From: Anas platyrhynchos
Taxonomy: Eukaryota; Chordata; Aves; Anseriformes; Anatidae
NCBI RefSeq assembly: GCF_047663525.1
Contig: NC_092604.1
Coordinates: 11,581,501-11,645,500 of the forward strand
Direction of reading: 5' to 3'
Length of the DNA stretch: 64,000 nt
Made by a program: the position numbers and the translations under genes. Position 1 is the stretch's first letter. Each line of letters begins with the position of its first letter. This document shows, one piece after another, positions 12,434-24,400 of this stretch. Under the pieces are notes generated by a model. It ran no database searches, was not told the origin of the DNA, and saw only the letters and a program-made list of their open reading frames with translations.

Positions 12434-15400
12434 GTACGTGGGTATGGGGCTTCCATTTTCCTCTCCACGGTCATATTCAAACATAACTTTATTTTAAACC
12501 AAGGAATTCCTTAGTGTTTAGTTTAATGCACGTCTTCAATGACAATGGAGGAAATATTTTGAATTTTGGCAGTGCTGGACTATTTTGTAACTGTGCTTGC
12601 AGCTCTTACAGCAATACCCTAACCCCCCTTTCCCTTTCTATCACCGGGACCTGCTCTTTGAGTCTTCCTCAGCCTGAAGTCAGCAAGACTCAATTTCTTT
12701 TGAATGTATGCAATAAGTTTGCAGCAGGGGATTCTCTATCTGATGTGTTGCTTTGTTGCTGTTGTTTGTTTTTCTTTAAAAAGACATGAGTAAGAAGCCA
12801 TTCTTACTCTCAGAAGTAATCCTGTATGTTTTTTTTTTTTTTTTTTTGTAAGTAACTAGTACCAAGTAGGATGGAAATGGGAAAATTCATCTCAGTCTTT
12901 CTTAAATACATGCCAAACTACCAGCTAATATCAGTGGAGATGTTGCTGACTAAGCAGTAACGCAGCTCTAAGAGCATTAGCTCTGACGGAGCTGAGCACT
13001 CGTTGAATACACGACGTATACAAACCCAGCCCAGACTCAATTTTCCAGGAGCAATTCCATGTTTCAGCCACCAGCTCTGTAATCTGTTCAGGGCTGGGCA
13101 CGAGGGGAAATTGTCTCTAGTGAAGACAGATGTGAAGAGATGTTAAACCATGCTTTCATCTCCTGTTTTCCACAGATGTGGTCCTGGCTTGGAAGAGTCT
13201 TCAGAAAGCCAAAGAAGTGGTACGTGTGGTCCAGGGGGACCATTACCTGTCACAAAGCTTTATTGCTCCCTGCCAGCTCCCCATGCGTTCCCTCAGTGGA
13301 TTTTTTTTTTTTTTTTTTTTTATGGAGATAGTGTAGCTGAAAGCAGGGGAAACGTGCCATTTTGTTTTCCTTTTGCAACAAACATACAACCTCTTTAATC
13401 ATTCACCAACTGACCAAAAGGGATAAGGAGAAAAGCAAGGAGTCTTACAAAATTGCACAAAACTCTTGGAAAGAAATGAGGACAGGTAAAGGTTTGCCTT
13501 GCTTGTGGTTGAAGCCCTGAGCAGAACAATAGCTGAATTCCCACTGAGCCAGGACATCCTCTGGATTCTCCCTGTCTTATTGTCCTCTTAGTAGGAGACA
13601 CAATAATATTTACATCAGGCACACTCAGATGCAATCATAACCCTGAAGTTACGTGGACGAGCAGAGAATATTACCCAAACGCAGTGTTGCTTGCACGGCC
13701 TGATGCTCGTACTGTGCTGCTGAAGTCGCTGTTGGCTGGAGCTGCTTCGAGCTCAAGACATTTTTAGAAACCCTTAGAAGGGCCCTGGTAAAAACCTTAG
13801 GCACAAATACATGCAAAGTGTAAATAATGGGGAGAGAGGTGATTTCATCTCTTATCTTCCCAGTCAATTGCATTCTTTCCAGCCCTAGGAAATAGCACCT
13901 GGAACATGCTCAGACACGCCAGTATTTACAGAGTAACTAGGAGCTGCAAAATTAATCAGAGAGGCAGTGTGTGCCAGCAAAAGGCTACCATGAAAAAAAA
14001 CATATGTCTCCCTTCAAAGGAAAAATCTGCCTTTTCACAGCTACAAAGGATTGAAAACAAATTGTATCATCAAACGTGGAGCCGTGCCAAACTGCAGACA
14101 GCCAGAAGAAAGCTTTGGTGTGAAAAAAGCTTTGGTGAGTTCTGAGTTCCTGGGAAACTGCTGAGGCTGGGGGGCTGCTTCAGTGCTGCTGGGATGGGAA
14201 GGGGACCAGAGATGGTGGAAGGCTCTCTTTACTGAAAAAAAAAAGTGTGTATTTTCCTCAGCTGTCTGTTGCTGTTCCCAGAATTTCACACTGCCCAAGG
14301 AGTCCTGCCTTGCTGGAGAGAGCTCGGGCAAAAGATGCAGCACCAACGCCCAGCAGCTGCAGCAAAGGAAAAGCTGCTTGTGCCTTACCTTGGAGGGTTC
14401 TTTTTTCCTATCAATAACTGATGTGATGCAAATGCAGCACCTTGTTTATTTTTTACAATGTGTTTAAAATAATATATAAGAGACAAAATGGGATACAAAA
14501 ACCAAAAAACAAAAACACAACAACAAAAAAACAGGAAGTGTAACCAAATTCCACGAGACGTAAGAACTAATGACAAGAACAGACCTCACTTGTACTTATT
14601 TTTGCATCTGCTGGGTATTTGTTTTTGAGCTGGCTTACTGGCTGGGAGCAGTTTAACCACCAGCCCTTAGGACTGATGGCTGCTGTTTCCTCCCAGCACA
14701 GCAGAGCTCCGTGTCACGCTTCTGGGGCCAGCTTGCTGCCTGCCCCCTGCTTCAGGCTGCGGGAGGCATGCTGAGCTGATCTGCTACAGGCTTTGCTGGG
14801 CCTTGTGGTTTTGCATGTGAATCTTTTGTCTTGTTTTCACACCATCTGTATTACGGAAGGAAAGATGAGATGAAGGTTGGTCTCTGGGTTTAAATGCCGG
14901 GGCACGACGTGACCTGTTGGAGCACATTTTAATGCCACGTGCCGCAGTGTCGCCCAGGTAGCTGGGACACAAGCTCCTAAAGGCAGCTCAGGTTTCTGTG
15001 CAAGCCAGTAACCGAGTCCTTGGGCTGCCCTGAGGACCTGGGTGGCATGGAGACAGTGTACACAGAAATTTTTACAACAATATCATACCTGGAAGCCCAA
15101 CGGGCCAAATTCCTTTGGCGAATAGTCCCTATAAAATGAACTAATTTAATTTAATGGTTAAGGAAATGTTGTTTGCTAATATTGACATAATGTTGTTACA
15201 CTGTAGATGGGGAGAGAAGCAGAGATGAAACAGCTTTGATTGAGAAAAAGAGCAATGAGGTTCCCTTGTCCTGCAGGTAATGTTCATTAACATTAATGTT
15301 CAGCGCTTGGGGGATGGAGAGGCAATGGCACACAAAAAGGGATTTAAAATTCTAGGATGCAGGACCTCAGAATAAAGTTAAGCATCATTTCACCCTCATA

Positions 15401-18400
15401 AATGCTGACCAACAAGCCAATGCCATCAGTTCTCTGCATTATCTACCTGACTTAGCCCATGCTAACAACTGATCAGACCACGGTTCCCTTTGCCCTTTCC
15501 CAATATTATCTTCGTTTGCCAAACTGATGGTAACAGACAAAATTTTGATCCCATGGAGACACTGAGACCACCAGCAGAATGTGCCTAGAAACTCAGCTGA
15601 TATTAGCAAACTAACAGATGATTTAATAATTCACCTTACTCATTCAGTCTCGTTTTTCTTTTTCTTAAGAGAAGGGATTTGTGCCGCCCTCTCCCCTGCC
15701 TGGTCACAGAGCTTTCTCCAGGAGAGCCCTGCAGCGAGCCCCATCCCACCTGGCACAGCCCCCCTGTCCCCCAGGGGACACCCACGCTCAGCCCCTTGTG
15801 GGATGTGGTCTCCTGTGATGAGCCTGTGCAGAGCAAGAAGGGAGAGTTTTGGGGAGCAGATGGATTCAAGCAGTCGTGCAGGGCAGAAGGAGAAATGTCC
15901 CTGCTCCCCGCATCACCCAGCTCCATCCCCTGCAGGGAGCAGTCGGTTCTCAGCTCCCATGCCCACGGCTGGCACACCTCGGATGTACGGCCCTGCACCA
16001 GGCAGCGGGCCCAGCGATCAGAAGCTGGCAGAACTGTGGAAAAAATCACCCCAAAAGAAGTTAGAGCAGCTCAAGAAGAAGATCCAGGAGCAGAAGCAGC
16101 AAGCGGCATCCCAGGCGCAGCAGTGCCAGGCTGCAGCGTGTGCCGGGGGGCTGCCACCAAAGAGCCCCCTGAGGAGGAAGGTGTGCACGGTGGTGTCGGC
16201 TCCTCCTGCTCCGGTTTGCAGAGGTCAGTAGGGGTCTGGCATCTCCAGAGAAAGGCTGGGACTGTGTGCTACCTATCTGTGCACAGCTGTGCACTGAACC
16301 ACACGGCTCCCACCCCATGTTTAGTTACGCGTTGGGCAGCAGCCGTGTCCGGGAGATATGCCATAAGTGGCATAAGTACGTGGGAAATAAGAGCACTGCA
16401 GCGTGGGGAGGCATCGCAGGTATTTAAAGCAGGAATTGTGTAGTTCAGAGGCATTACAGAGGATTTAGCAGATCATTCAGTGGAAGTAGTGGGTCTGAGA
16501 GCAAATATCGGAGTTCTTTATCCTGCTTTGCTGCTAAATTTGGGCTTGAAGTGCCATTCATCTACAGCTGTCACATTAGTTTAGCATAATTTAAGATCTC
16601 GGGTTGCTCTGAGTAATGCACGGACTCGAGAGCAAGTACTTACTGCCCTAGGGCCAGCCCAGTCAGCCTGCCCGCAGTCCTCTCAGGATTACCGGGGCTG
16701 GATCAGAGTAGAGAAGACGAGCTGAAAAGCTCTGCATAATAAATCTTATTGCTGTAATAGCATTAGCGTTAATTCATCGGGCACTATGATCCCTGTCACA
16801 CCCCATCAGCTTCCAGGGTGTTTCCCTTAGATCTGCTCCAAACCACATTTTACAGTGACATGTGGAAGTCTTTCACGGAGCTCACCTGGGGTCTCCGGGA
16901 GCACACACGGGTTTCCAGAAAGCCCCCAAAGGGAGAGGTGCCACCCCTGCAGCTCGGGACAGCTCCAGCTCTCAGCCAGCTTCCCGGGAAGGCAGCACAA
17001 TGTGCAGGGAAAGTGGAAATGTTCTTCCTAGCAGGCCAGCTGGCAAAGAAAAGGTGGCTTGCAGCTGCCACCTAAAAGCTGCCGTTTGTGTCACAGTTTT
17101 GGTTTGCTGGGGACAGCTGCCAAGTGTGCAGTTTAATTTTGCCTACGCACTAACTCTTTTTTTTTCTTTTTTTCTTTATTCCACCTGGTTGAAGACCAAA
17201 AGGAGAGAAGTTCAGCGCAGAGAATTCAAGCACAAAGCCAGAGGCAGCCTTCACCCAAATCCTCCAATCTGGAGAGAACAGCAGCAAGTAAAGGTAAGGA
17301 TGAAAATCACCAGAAATGACAGACTGACGGACAAAACCACCCGAGGTCACAGCAGCTGGATACTCGCCTGCCAAAATATTTATCTACTTATTAAATAGTG
17401 TCAGATCCTAGGACGCAGTCAGGGACCAGAGCCTGGTATATCCAGCAAGTAACAAAACCAGAGAGAGACAAAAATCAGCATTTGTTCGAGGAGGCAGAAG
17501 ATGAGCAAGGGCAACACGAGGACGTGAGGCTTCATTTCTGGGTTAGCTGCATGCAAAGCGTGCTGAGGCCTCAGGGAGGGTGTCTGACCAGCCACCTGCT
17601 AGCACTTGCTGTCTCTGGCTTTTGGGTAAAGTTTGGCAAGTCACTGCCACAGACCCTCCCTCGGGCTCTCCCTGTGCAAAGGATTTGTCGCAGGCCCCAT
17701 GCCGATGCCCTGAGAGCCAGCCGCTGTGACCTCCAACAATTTGTCACCCCGTTGCCTGCAGCAGTTGAATTCCGGGCCTGCCAGGATTAAAAATAATCAG
17801 AAATAAAAAATAAGCCGCGCGTCCTAGGTGGGAAGGACCGTCTGTCACCTGTTCCCTCCTGTGCTCGCTAATGACTGAGCAGTGCCACCGAGAGGCAGGG
17901 ATTTCACAGCCTGCAAAGCAGGGGCCAGGTGAACGCAGTGCGAAGTCGGGTGGATGCCCCCAGCCTTACAAACTCAGCACAGGAGCAGGATTACCCATCA
18001 CTAGCCCCCACGAAGGGTATCTCTAAGTGCAGGTTTGAATTATTGGAGCAATTTTATCCATTTAATGCTAGAATTTTGCAGTGGAAATGGTTGTGTTCAA
18101 ACTTTGGGGGAGCAAGGCAAGGAGTGGAAGTGCTACGGGTGCTGCTCACCCCAAGCAGCTGTGCTTTACACTGGCAAAAGTACCAGATCTGCAACTTCTG
18201 GGAACAAAAAAAGAAAAAAATCTGAGCTATCTAATACATGCAGATGAAATTATGAGCAGAGCTGCATCCCGCACCCTGCTACCTGAGTACTATTTAAAAT
18301 GCATGAAATATGTAATAATTTCCCTCACCCTCCTTTTTTGTTTTAATGGATTGCTTGAAAAATGGCTTGATCTTCCTCTGAGAGTGGGTCATAATAAGAC

Positions 18401-21400
18401 CATGGCACATGAAACATTCATCATTGTAACTGCCAGTGTCATGGTGTCTTTATTGGCTATTAGTTTCTGTCAGTGAAAGAGCCGAGGCAGGGCTACGAGG
18501 AGATGAATGAGGGGTCAGGGGTCAGACTGGAGTGCTCAGGAATTTGATGAATTATAAATTTGCTGTAGTTAACAAAAAATTAAGTCACAACAGCTATAAA
18601 ATATTCATCTGCTCAAAGGTAGAAGAAAAGTGGAGAATATTTAAATCAAAAGATTTCCTTCTAGTGAGTGATTTCCTCACAAACTCGGGCTGTTCTTGAA
18701 CTTTGACATAGATTTTTAGTAGTTAATAAATACTTTGTAGATAGAAAAGGTTTAATTGAAATCAGACAAGACGGCGAATTGAAGATCATTAGAGCTGCAT
18801 ATTAATTTGTCTGTTGCATTTTGAGAAACTAAGCACAGTAAATAAAAGCATCCTCCTGCATTTTAAATACTGCTAACCTAGAAAACAGCAATACAGCGAG
18901 CTGCTCAACCAAAAACACTGATGGATCTCAGCCTGCCCGAGCCCAACAGATTTCGGCAGTTCCACCCATGGTTTAGGATAGCTGTGGAGAAGTCACCTTG
19001 CTTCTAGCTGTGGGCACAAAGCAAAGGACAACCCCGTTAACCAGTGTCCAGAAGTGCCCCACGGCCAGCAGAGGGTTCCCAGTGGTGCTGTACGCACACA
19101 GCTCAGGACGCAGACGGCTGCTGAGCAGAGGCCAGGAAAGCCAGACTCAGTCAGTTGGTTTTATCCACATCTCTGAACTGAGGCTGGTAACTATTTAAGA
19201 GTACAATCCTTTATCTAAAAGCATGAATATTTTAGCCAGGGTAAAACTTAAGGGGGGAGGGAGCTGCCCTGCCAATTCCAAAGAAGCGTCTGTTTTGTCA
19301 CCTGCTGCTCGAGAAGTGTTTGCAATGGATGGATAATGCCAGTGCAAGTATTGGCATGCTGTGAATGCAATCTGAAATTATGAAGTAAAACAGTGATAAA
19401 TGTTGTCTATTATGTGACACCACCTATTAAGCAAGAATAATTTGTTTGTGCTGCATGCTGCAGCGTTTATTTTTGCATTATACATGGTCCCTCGTCCTGT
19501 ATTGCTCATTGATTCTTCCACACGGCATCCTGCTGATTCTCACCAGTTTAAAAACGAATTAGTTCACCCTAGTTAGGCTGATGCAATCACGAGGAAAACC
19601 ATATTTTCATTATCCCCTCCCTCCAGTTCTTAAATCTGCTGGAACCCAGCAAGTACCAGCTGTCTGCAGCTGCCACTGCAGAGGGATGCTGTCAGATGCT
19701 TGTGTCCTGACCTCTTCTTTTTGTTTTTGAGGACTCTGGGGTTCACTGGCTTCTGAGTAAAGATTGTAAGAACTGTATGAACATGACGGAAGTGATAAAT
19801 GGTATAAATTGTAAGTTTGAGTGCTTTAAAAACTTTTTGTTAACTTACTCTGACTGAAACTTTTTAGATCTCCCCACATCTTCAGTGTGACTTCTGGACA
19901 TCACCATTAAAAAGAATTATGATAGAGCTGCAATTTTCTTTCAAAGAACACGTGAGGGTTTAATAATGAAGTTCTCTGTTTCAGATACAAAGCTACCCGG
20001 TGCTGCTGCATGGAGAGAAGGTCAGAAGCTGGCTAGGCAGTTGCTTGGTCCACCCCCTGCATTTTCAAAGCTGCAGAGCACAGCTGAGGAGCAGACCACT
20101 GGAAACACCTTGGGTACAGTTGCCTCTCACTACTATGCTAGTTGTTTTGGCACATGAACAAAAAAGTGGTGGACCACTTATTAAATCTAGTTGAAATAAC
20201 TGGTTTCAGGGCTTTTCTAAGCATCTATCTTTAAAGACTCAAGCAATAACTCACTTGTCAAACACCAAAAGCTCTGCTTTTCAGCCGGGCTGGTTTGCCA
20301 GACACAGCTGCATGGCTTCCTTGGCCACAAAGTGCACATCATTTGTATAACTGGACTCTGCCACTTCAAAATTAGCAGAGATTTGTCTTCCATCTAGACT
20401 ATAGAAAATTTTACAGCAGTCCTCAGACCTATGGTAGGAAGCAGGTTTAGAGATGCACACAATAGATACAGGAATTGATACATCACTGGAGTGATAACAC
20501 CATTGTTGTTTCAAAATCATTTCCACAGAGCCTGAGCGAGGATTTGTAGCAATGCCAGCAATGGAAAACAGCTCTAGAGAAAATGGAAATGAACCTGGGG
20601 GGAAAAGCCCTGAATTCACAAGCTGCACAGTTCCCCCCCGCAGGCCCGTTGGAGGGAGCAGCAGTGCACCAACCAAGGATACAAACCCAGTACTCAGCAA
20701 CCTGCATCTGCAAAGCCAGTGGCAGGAGGAACGCAGACGTAGCAGGCTCCCAGAAGACACTGTGAGAGCAGAGGCAGAAGTTCTGCAGCAATATCCTGGG
20801 ATCCGTTCTCCTTCACCTGAAGCTCAGAGCACGACTCCCCCTGCCTTCACTGAGGACAAGATAAGAGCTTCGTTAATAAAGGCTGGAGCCAAGCCCGGCA
20901 GCTCTGGGAAGTGCAGCACATCTCCTCAGGAATGGAAAGGCTCAAGCAGCCCTCTGCAGAAAGGGCCTGAGAAGGAAAACCTTAAGCACCCTTCAAAGAG
21001 GAGGGTAAATGTTAGAAAACCTCACCCCTACAGCCCTGAAGTTGTTCGGGAATATATTCATAGGAAGAATAAAGAGAGAAAGAAAAAAAAGCTAGAAGAG
21101 AAAAAGTCTCTGATGGAAGCCATGGAAATGAGGAATAAGAGGCTGCAAGAAGTATACAGGAAACAGAGAGAAGCTGTTGGAAAGAAAACACGTTCAGAGC
21201 AGACACGCAGCCCGAGCAGGGGAACAGCTGCTGTGACACAAAGCCCTCAGTGTGCACTTGAGCAGGTAAGTCATAAAGGAAAGGCAGGTTGCAAACCCTA
21301 CAATCTTGATCACTGCAGCACCGAGACACGAAATGCTCCATGCAAATGCTCTGAAGCGTCAGAAAGTTTTATCTGGAAAAACAGAGCAATTGACTTCTAA

Positions 21401-24400
21401 TTATGGCAACAACTGCTGTGCTCATTAGTAAGGCTGAAACCCTGGACTTCAGGGTCAAAAGCCTGGAAATCTCAATTGCTTTAGCTAAAAGAACAGTTTT
21501 GTTGTTTGGCTCGTGCATTTTTCCAGTTACATGAAGTGATTATTAAGTGGAACAAAGGCCAAGTACCGCTCTATTGCCCAGTTATTTAGTGCTTACACTA
21601 ATGGTCACTTTTGTTTCAGGAGCAAACCAGGAATGGAATCCTGGAGAGGAGTTTCATGGCCTGGGTGGATGAAACACCCCATACTCTACTAAATAAAGAT
21701 CACAGAGACAGGTACTCAGATGTTAAAAGCATCCTAGAAAGCCTCTTTCTCAGCACACTGCAGACTTTTCATAGAGTACTGCTGAAAACAGCAATGGATT
21801 AATCTACTCTCATATCTCACCTTAAAACCAGCCTCATTGCACCCAAGTCCAGAGCAGTTACAGCTCTGTAAGACGCAGCTTGTGTGTTTCAGGATGTGAA
21901 ATATTTTTTTTTCTTCTGCCAACGCATTAAATGAACCCGCACGGTGCTTTACCTGGCCTCTGTGTGCTCTGGTTTACCAGCACTGCCTGAGCTACCCAGT
22001 GCAAAGCCCAGTTTCAGCCTACTTTTATGATTTGTGTTTTTAAATAATTATTCCTTATCAGCACCAGGCAAAACTCTGAATCTCCCTTCTATTTGTCAGC
22101 AGTTTGAGCTCCATCCTGAATCTATCATGTGACAAAGGTATCTACAGACAGGGAAATCTGTTTCTTTTTCTTTTGTGAAGCGCTTTAGCTGAGGACACTG
22201 GTCAGTGCAAAAACCTAACGTTATTTGGTTTTATAACCTGACAGTTCTGCTTTTTATTTAAACAGGGATCAGCTTCTACGAGGTCAATCACCTAAAAACA
22301 GAGAGACATCACCTTCTGCAGCAGCACTGGGATCTGAATGCTGGTTCCTGAGTCCTCTGAAACGTGAAGACTTGGGGGACTGCTCTCCCCCAGCTCTCTC
22401 TATACCTCCTCTCAGCTTTTCCCTTCCTCAGAAAGATGCAAAACTGGACTCCAAGGACTCGGTTTCTGGTCTTTCTCCATACAGAAATAAGTGGGATCGA
22501 GTGAAAGCCATACACGATCTATCCAAGGAACTCGCAGAGAAGATTGAGATGTCAACCAAGAGACTCAGTGCAACAAGCAGGGCTGGGGACTTTGCTGACA
22601 AAACATCAGCAGAGACAACTTGGGACCTTTTCAACAAGTCTTCTGTCACAGAGCCTGAGACTTCCAAGGATGAGCAAGACAGGACCATGACCTTACAAAT
22701 GCTTCTGGGAGACCCGGATCCTGCTGAGTTATGTGTGTCTTCAGACAGGGCATTTCATGGACTGGGCAGGATCAGCCTTGTGGGCACTGAGGGAGCAATG
22801 GGCCAGGCCAGCCAGAAGAAAATACCCACTGCTTTGTCTGGGGGGAGTGCTGGGGGCAAGGAATTACCACGGAACACCCACAGCATGAAATCGAGGCATC
22901 TCAGCCCTGGGGAACACAGGAGCAGCACACTGAAAGGTAGATAACGTTGGTAAGATGTGTCAGGGAGACTCTCATACCATAGCCCAGCTCTTTCTAAACT
23001 ATGAAGGCTAATCAAAGCGTTGTGTCTTGGGAAAATCCCTGAGAAGTGGGTCCTCTCGGCTGTATCTGAAGTGTCGACTTGGACACATCACTTCACCTTC
23101 TGGTGCCCAGGCTTTCCCAGCAGTAAGAAAGGAGTTATAAGCCTAACCTGACATACTTGGAAATGTGTGGATAAGAAAAAACATATGGAAGTTAAGTGCA
23201 GGCAGAGAATAGGTGCCAAAGCTTGAACATTTCATTTCTACAAAGAGCATGTTTATTAAATGCCTTCATTTGTCTTTTTAAAAGGTTTCCCTATGAATAA
23301 AGGCTCCGAGGTGGACATGAGCCTACTGCATGAAAAGCCAATAACCAGCCCAGCCTTTCCATCTCGCGGATTCCTCACTAGAAGGTAAACAAATTTGGAT
23401 ATATTATTCTCTGCTAAAATATTATTCTCTGCTAAATGCGCCACACACACATACAGTTAAAATAAATAGCACCAGCTCAGCGCGGAGCCAGGCTGCTCTT
23501 TTCTCCTTACCCTGAGAATTGCCAAGTAGGCAGATTTTGACACAAGATATACTGAAAGAGGGACCCACCTATTTGTAGAGAGATGGAAGATCAATAGGAA
23601 GGTTTCAGCCTTATTTTTTTTTTTTTTTTAGAGAGATGGATCTCCCCTACAGGGGTTTTGCCCTAGATGCAACCTCCCAGCTGTGTAAGGAGGCTGGGGG
23701 CTGAGGGGGGGATTCCCCTCCTGCAGCCAGGCTCTGTTCATCTGCACGGGGCAGCTCGGCCTTTGTACACCCCATCTTGAGCAGGGGGAGCTGCAAGGAG
23801 GTGGTGAAAACCAGGGGGCATGCTGCGGGCACTGTCGGGGCTGCTGGAGCTGCCTGCCAGGTGAAAACCCAATGCCAACCCTATACCAACCTGTACCAAC
23901 CCCATGCCAATGATCTGGGCTTAGCAGAGCTCCTACCTGACCAAATCAGTACAGACCAGTGTGTCAGGTGTTAGGAAGCACCTCCTCAAAAACCTTCCTG
24001 TTAAACTATAAAATGCCTCTGGAGAGGTGGTACAGAAGATGGCTCTTGGAATATATCGAATGCAGTTCAATCAGCGTTATACTTGCTGTGTTGAGAAACA
24101 TCAGAGCCATAAAGGGGGCTCAAAGTACACTGCTCTGCTCTGCGACTCCATTCCCGAGTAACAATAAAGCACTTGTTGTGTAAAGGTGTTTGAAAAACCA
24201 TGTGTAGATCTAGCCTCCCTCCCCAGTAAAATAAAAACCTCGCTACCTCAACATATGGCACCGGCAGAAGAATAAATTGATTATCTTTATGAGTACCTAG
24301 TTAAATCTCCACTGATCTCCTTTTTGCAGGGGATTAAAGAGTGATTTAATCAACTGAATACTATAAATTCATTTATAGTGATTGTTTTCACTCACTCTGC

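Noticed and set aside
15670-15935. Upstream extension of exon 4 in the same open frame
   Set aside because: Pro/Ser-rich without homology. Acceptors at 15,670 and 15,722 do not agree in phase with exon 3, while the one at 15,936 does and has a better pyrimidine tract.
20281-20760. 159-codon open frame on the - strand over exon 7
   Set aside because: Mirror of the real coding exon on the + strand.
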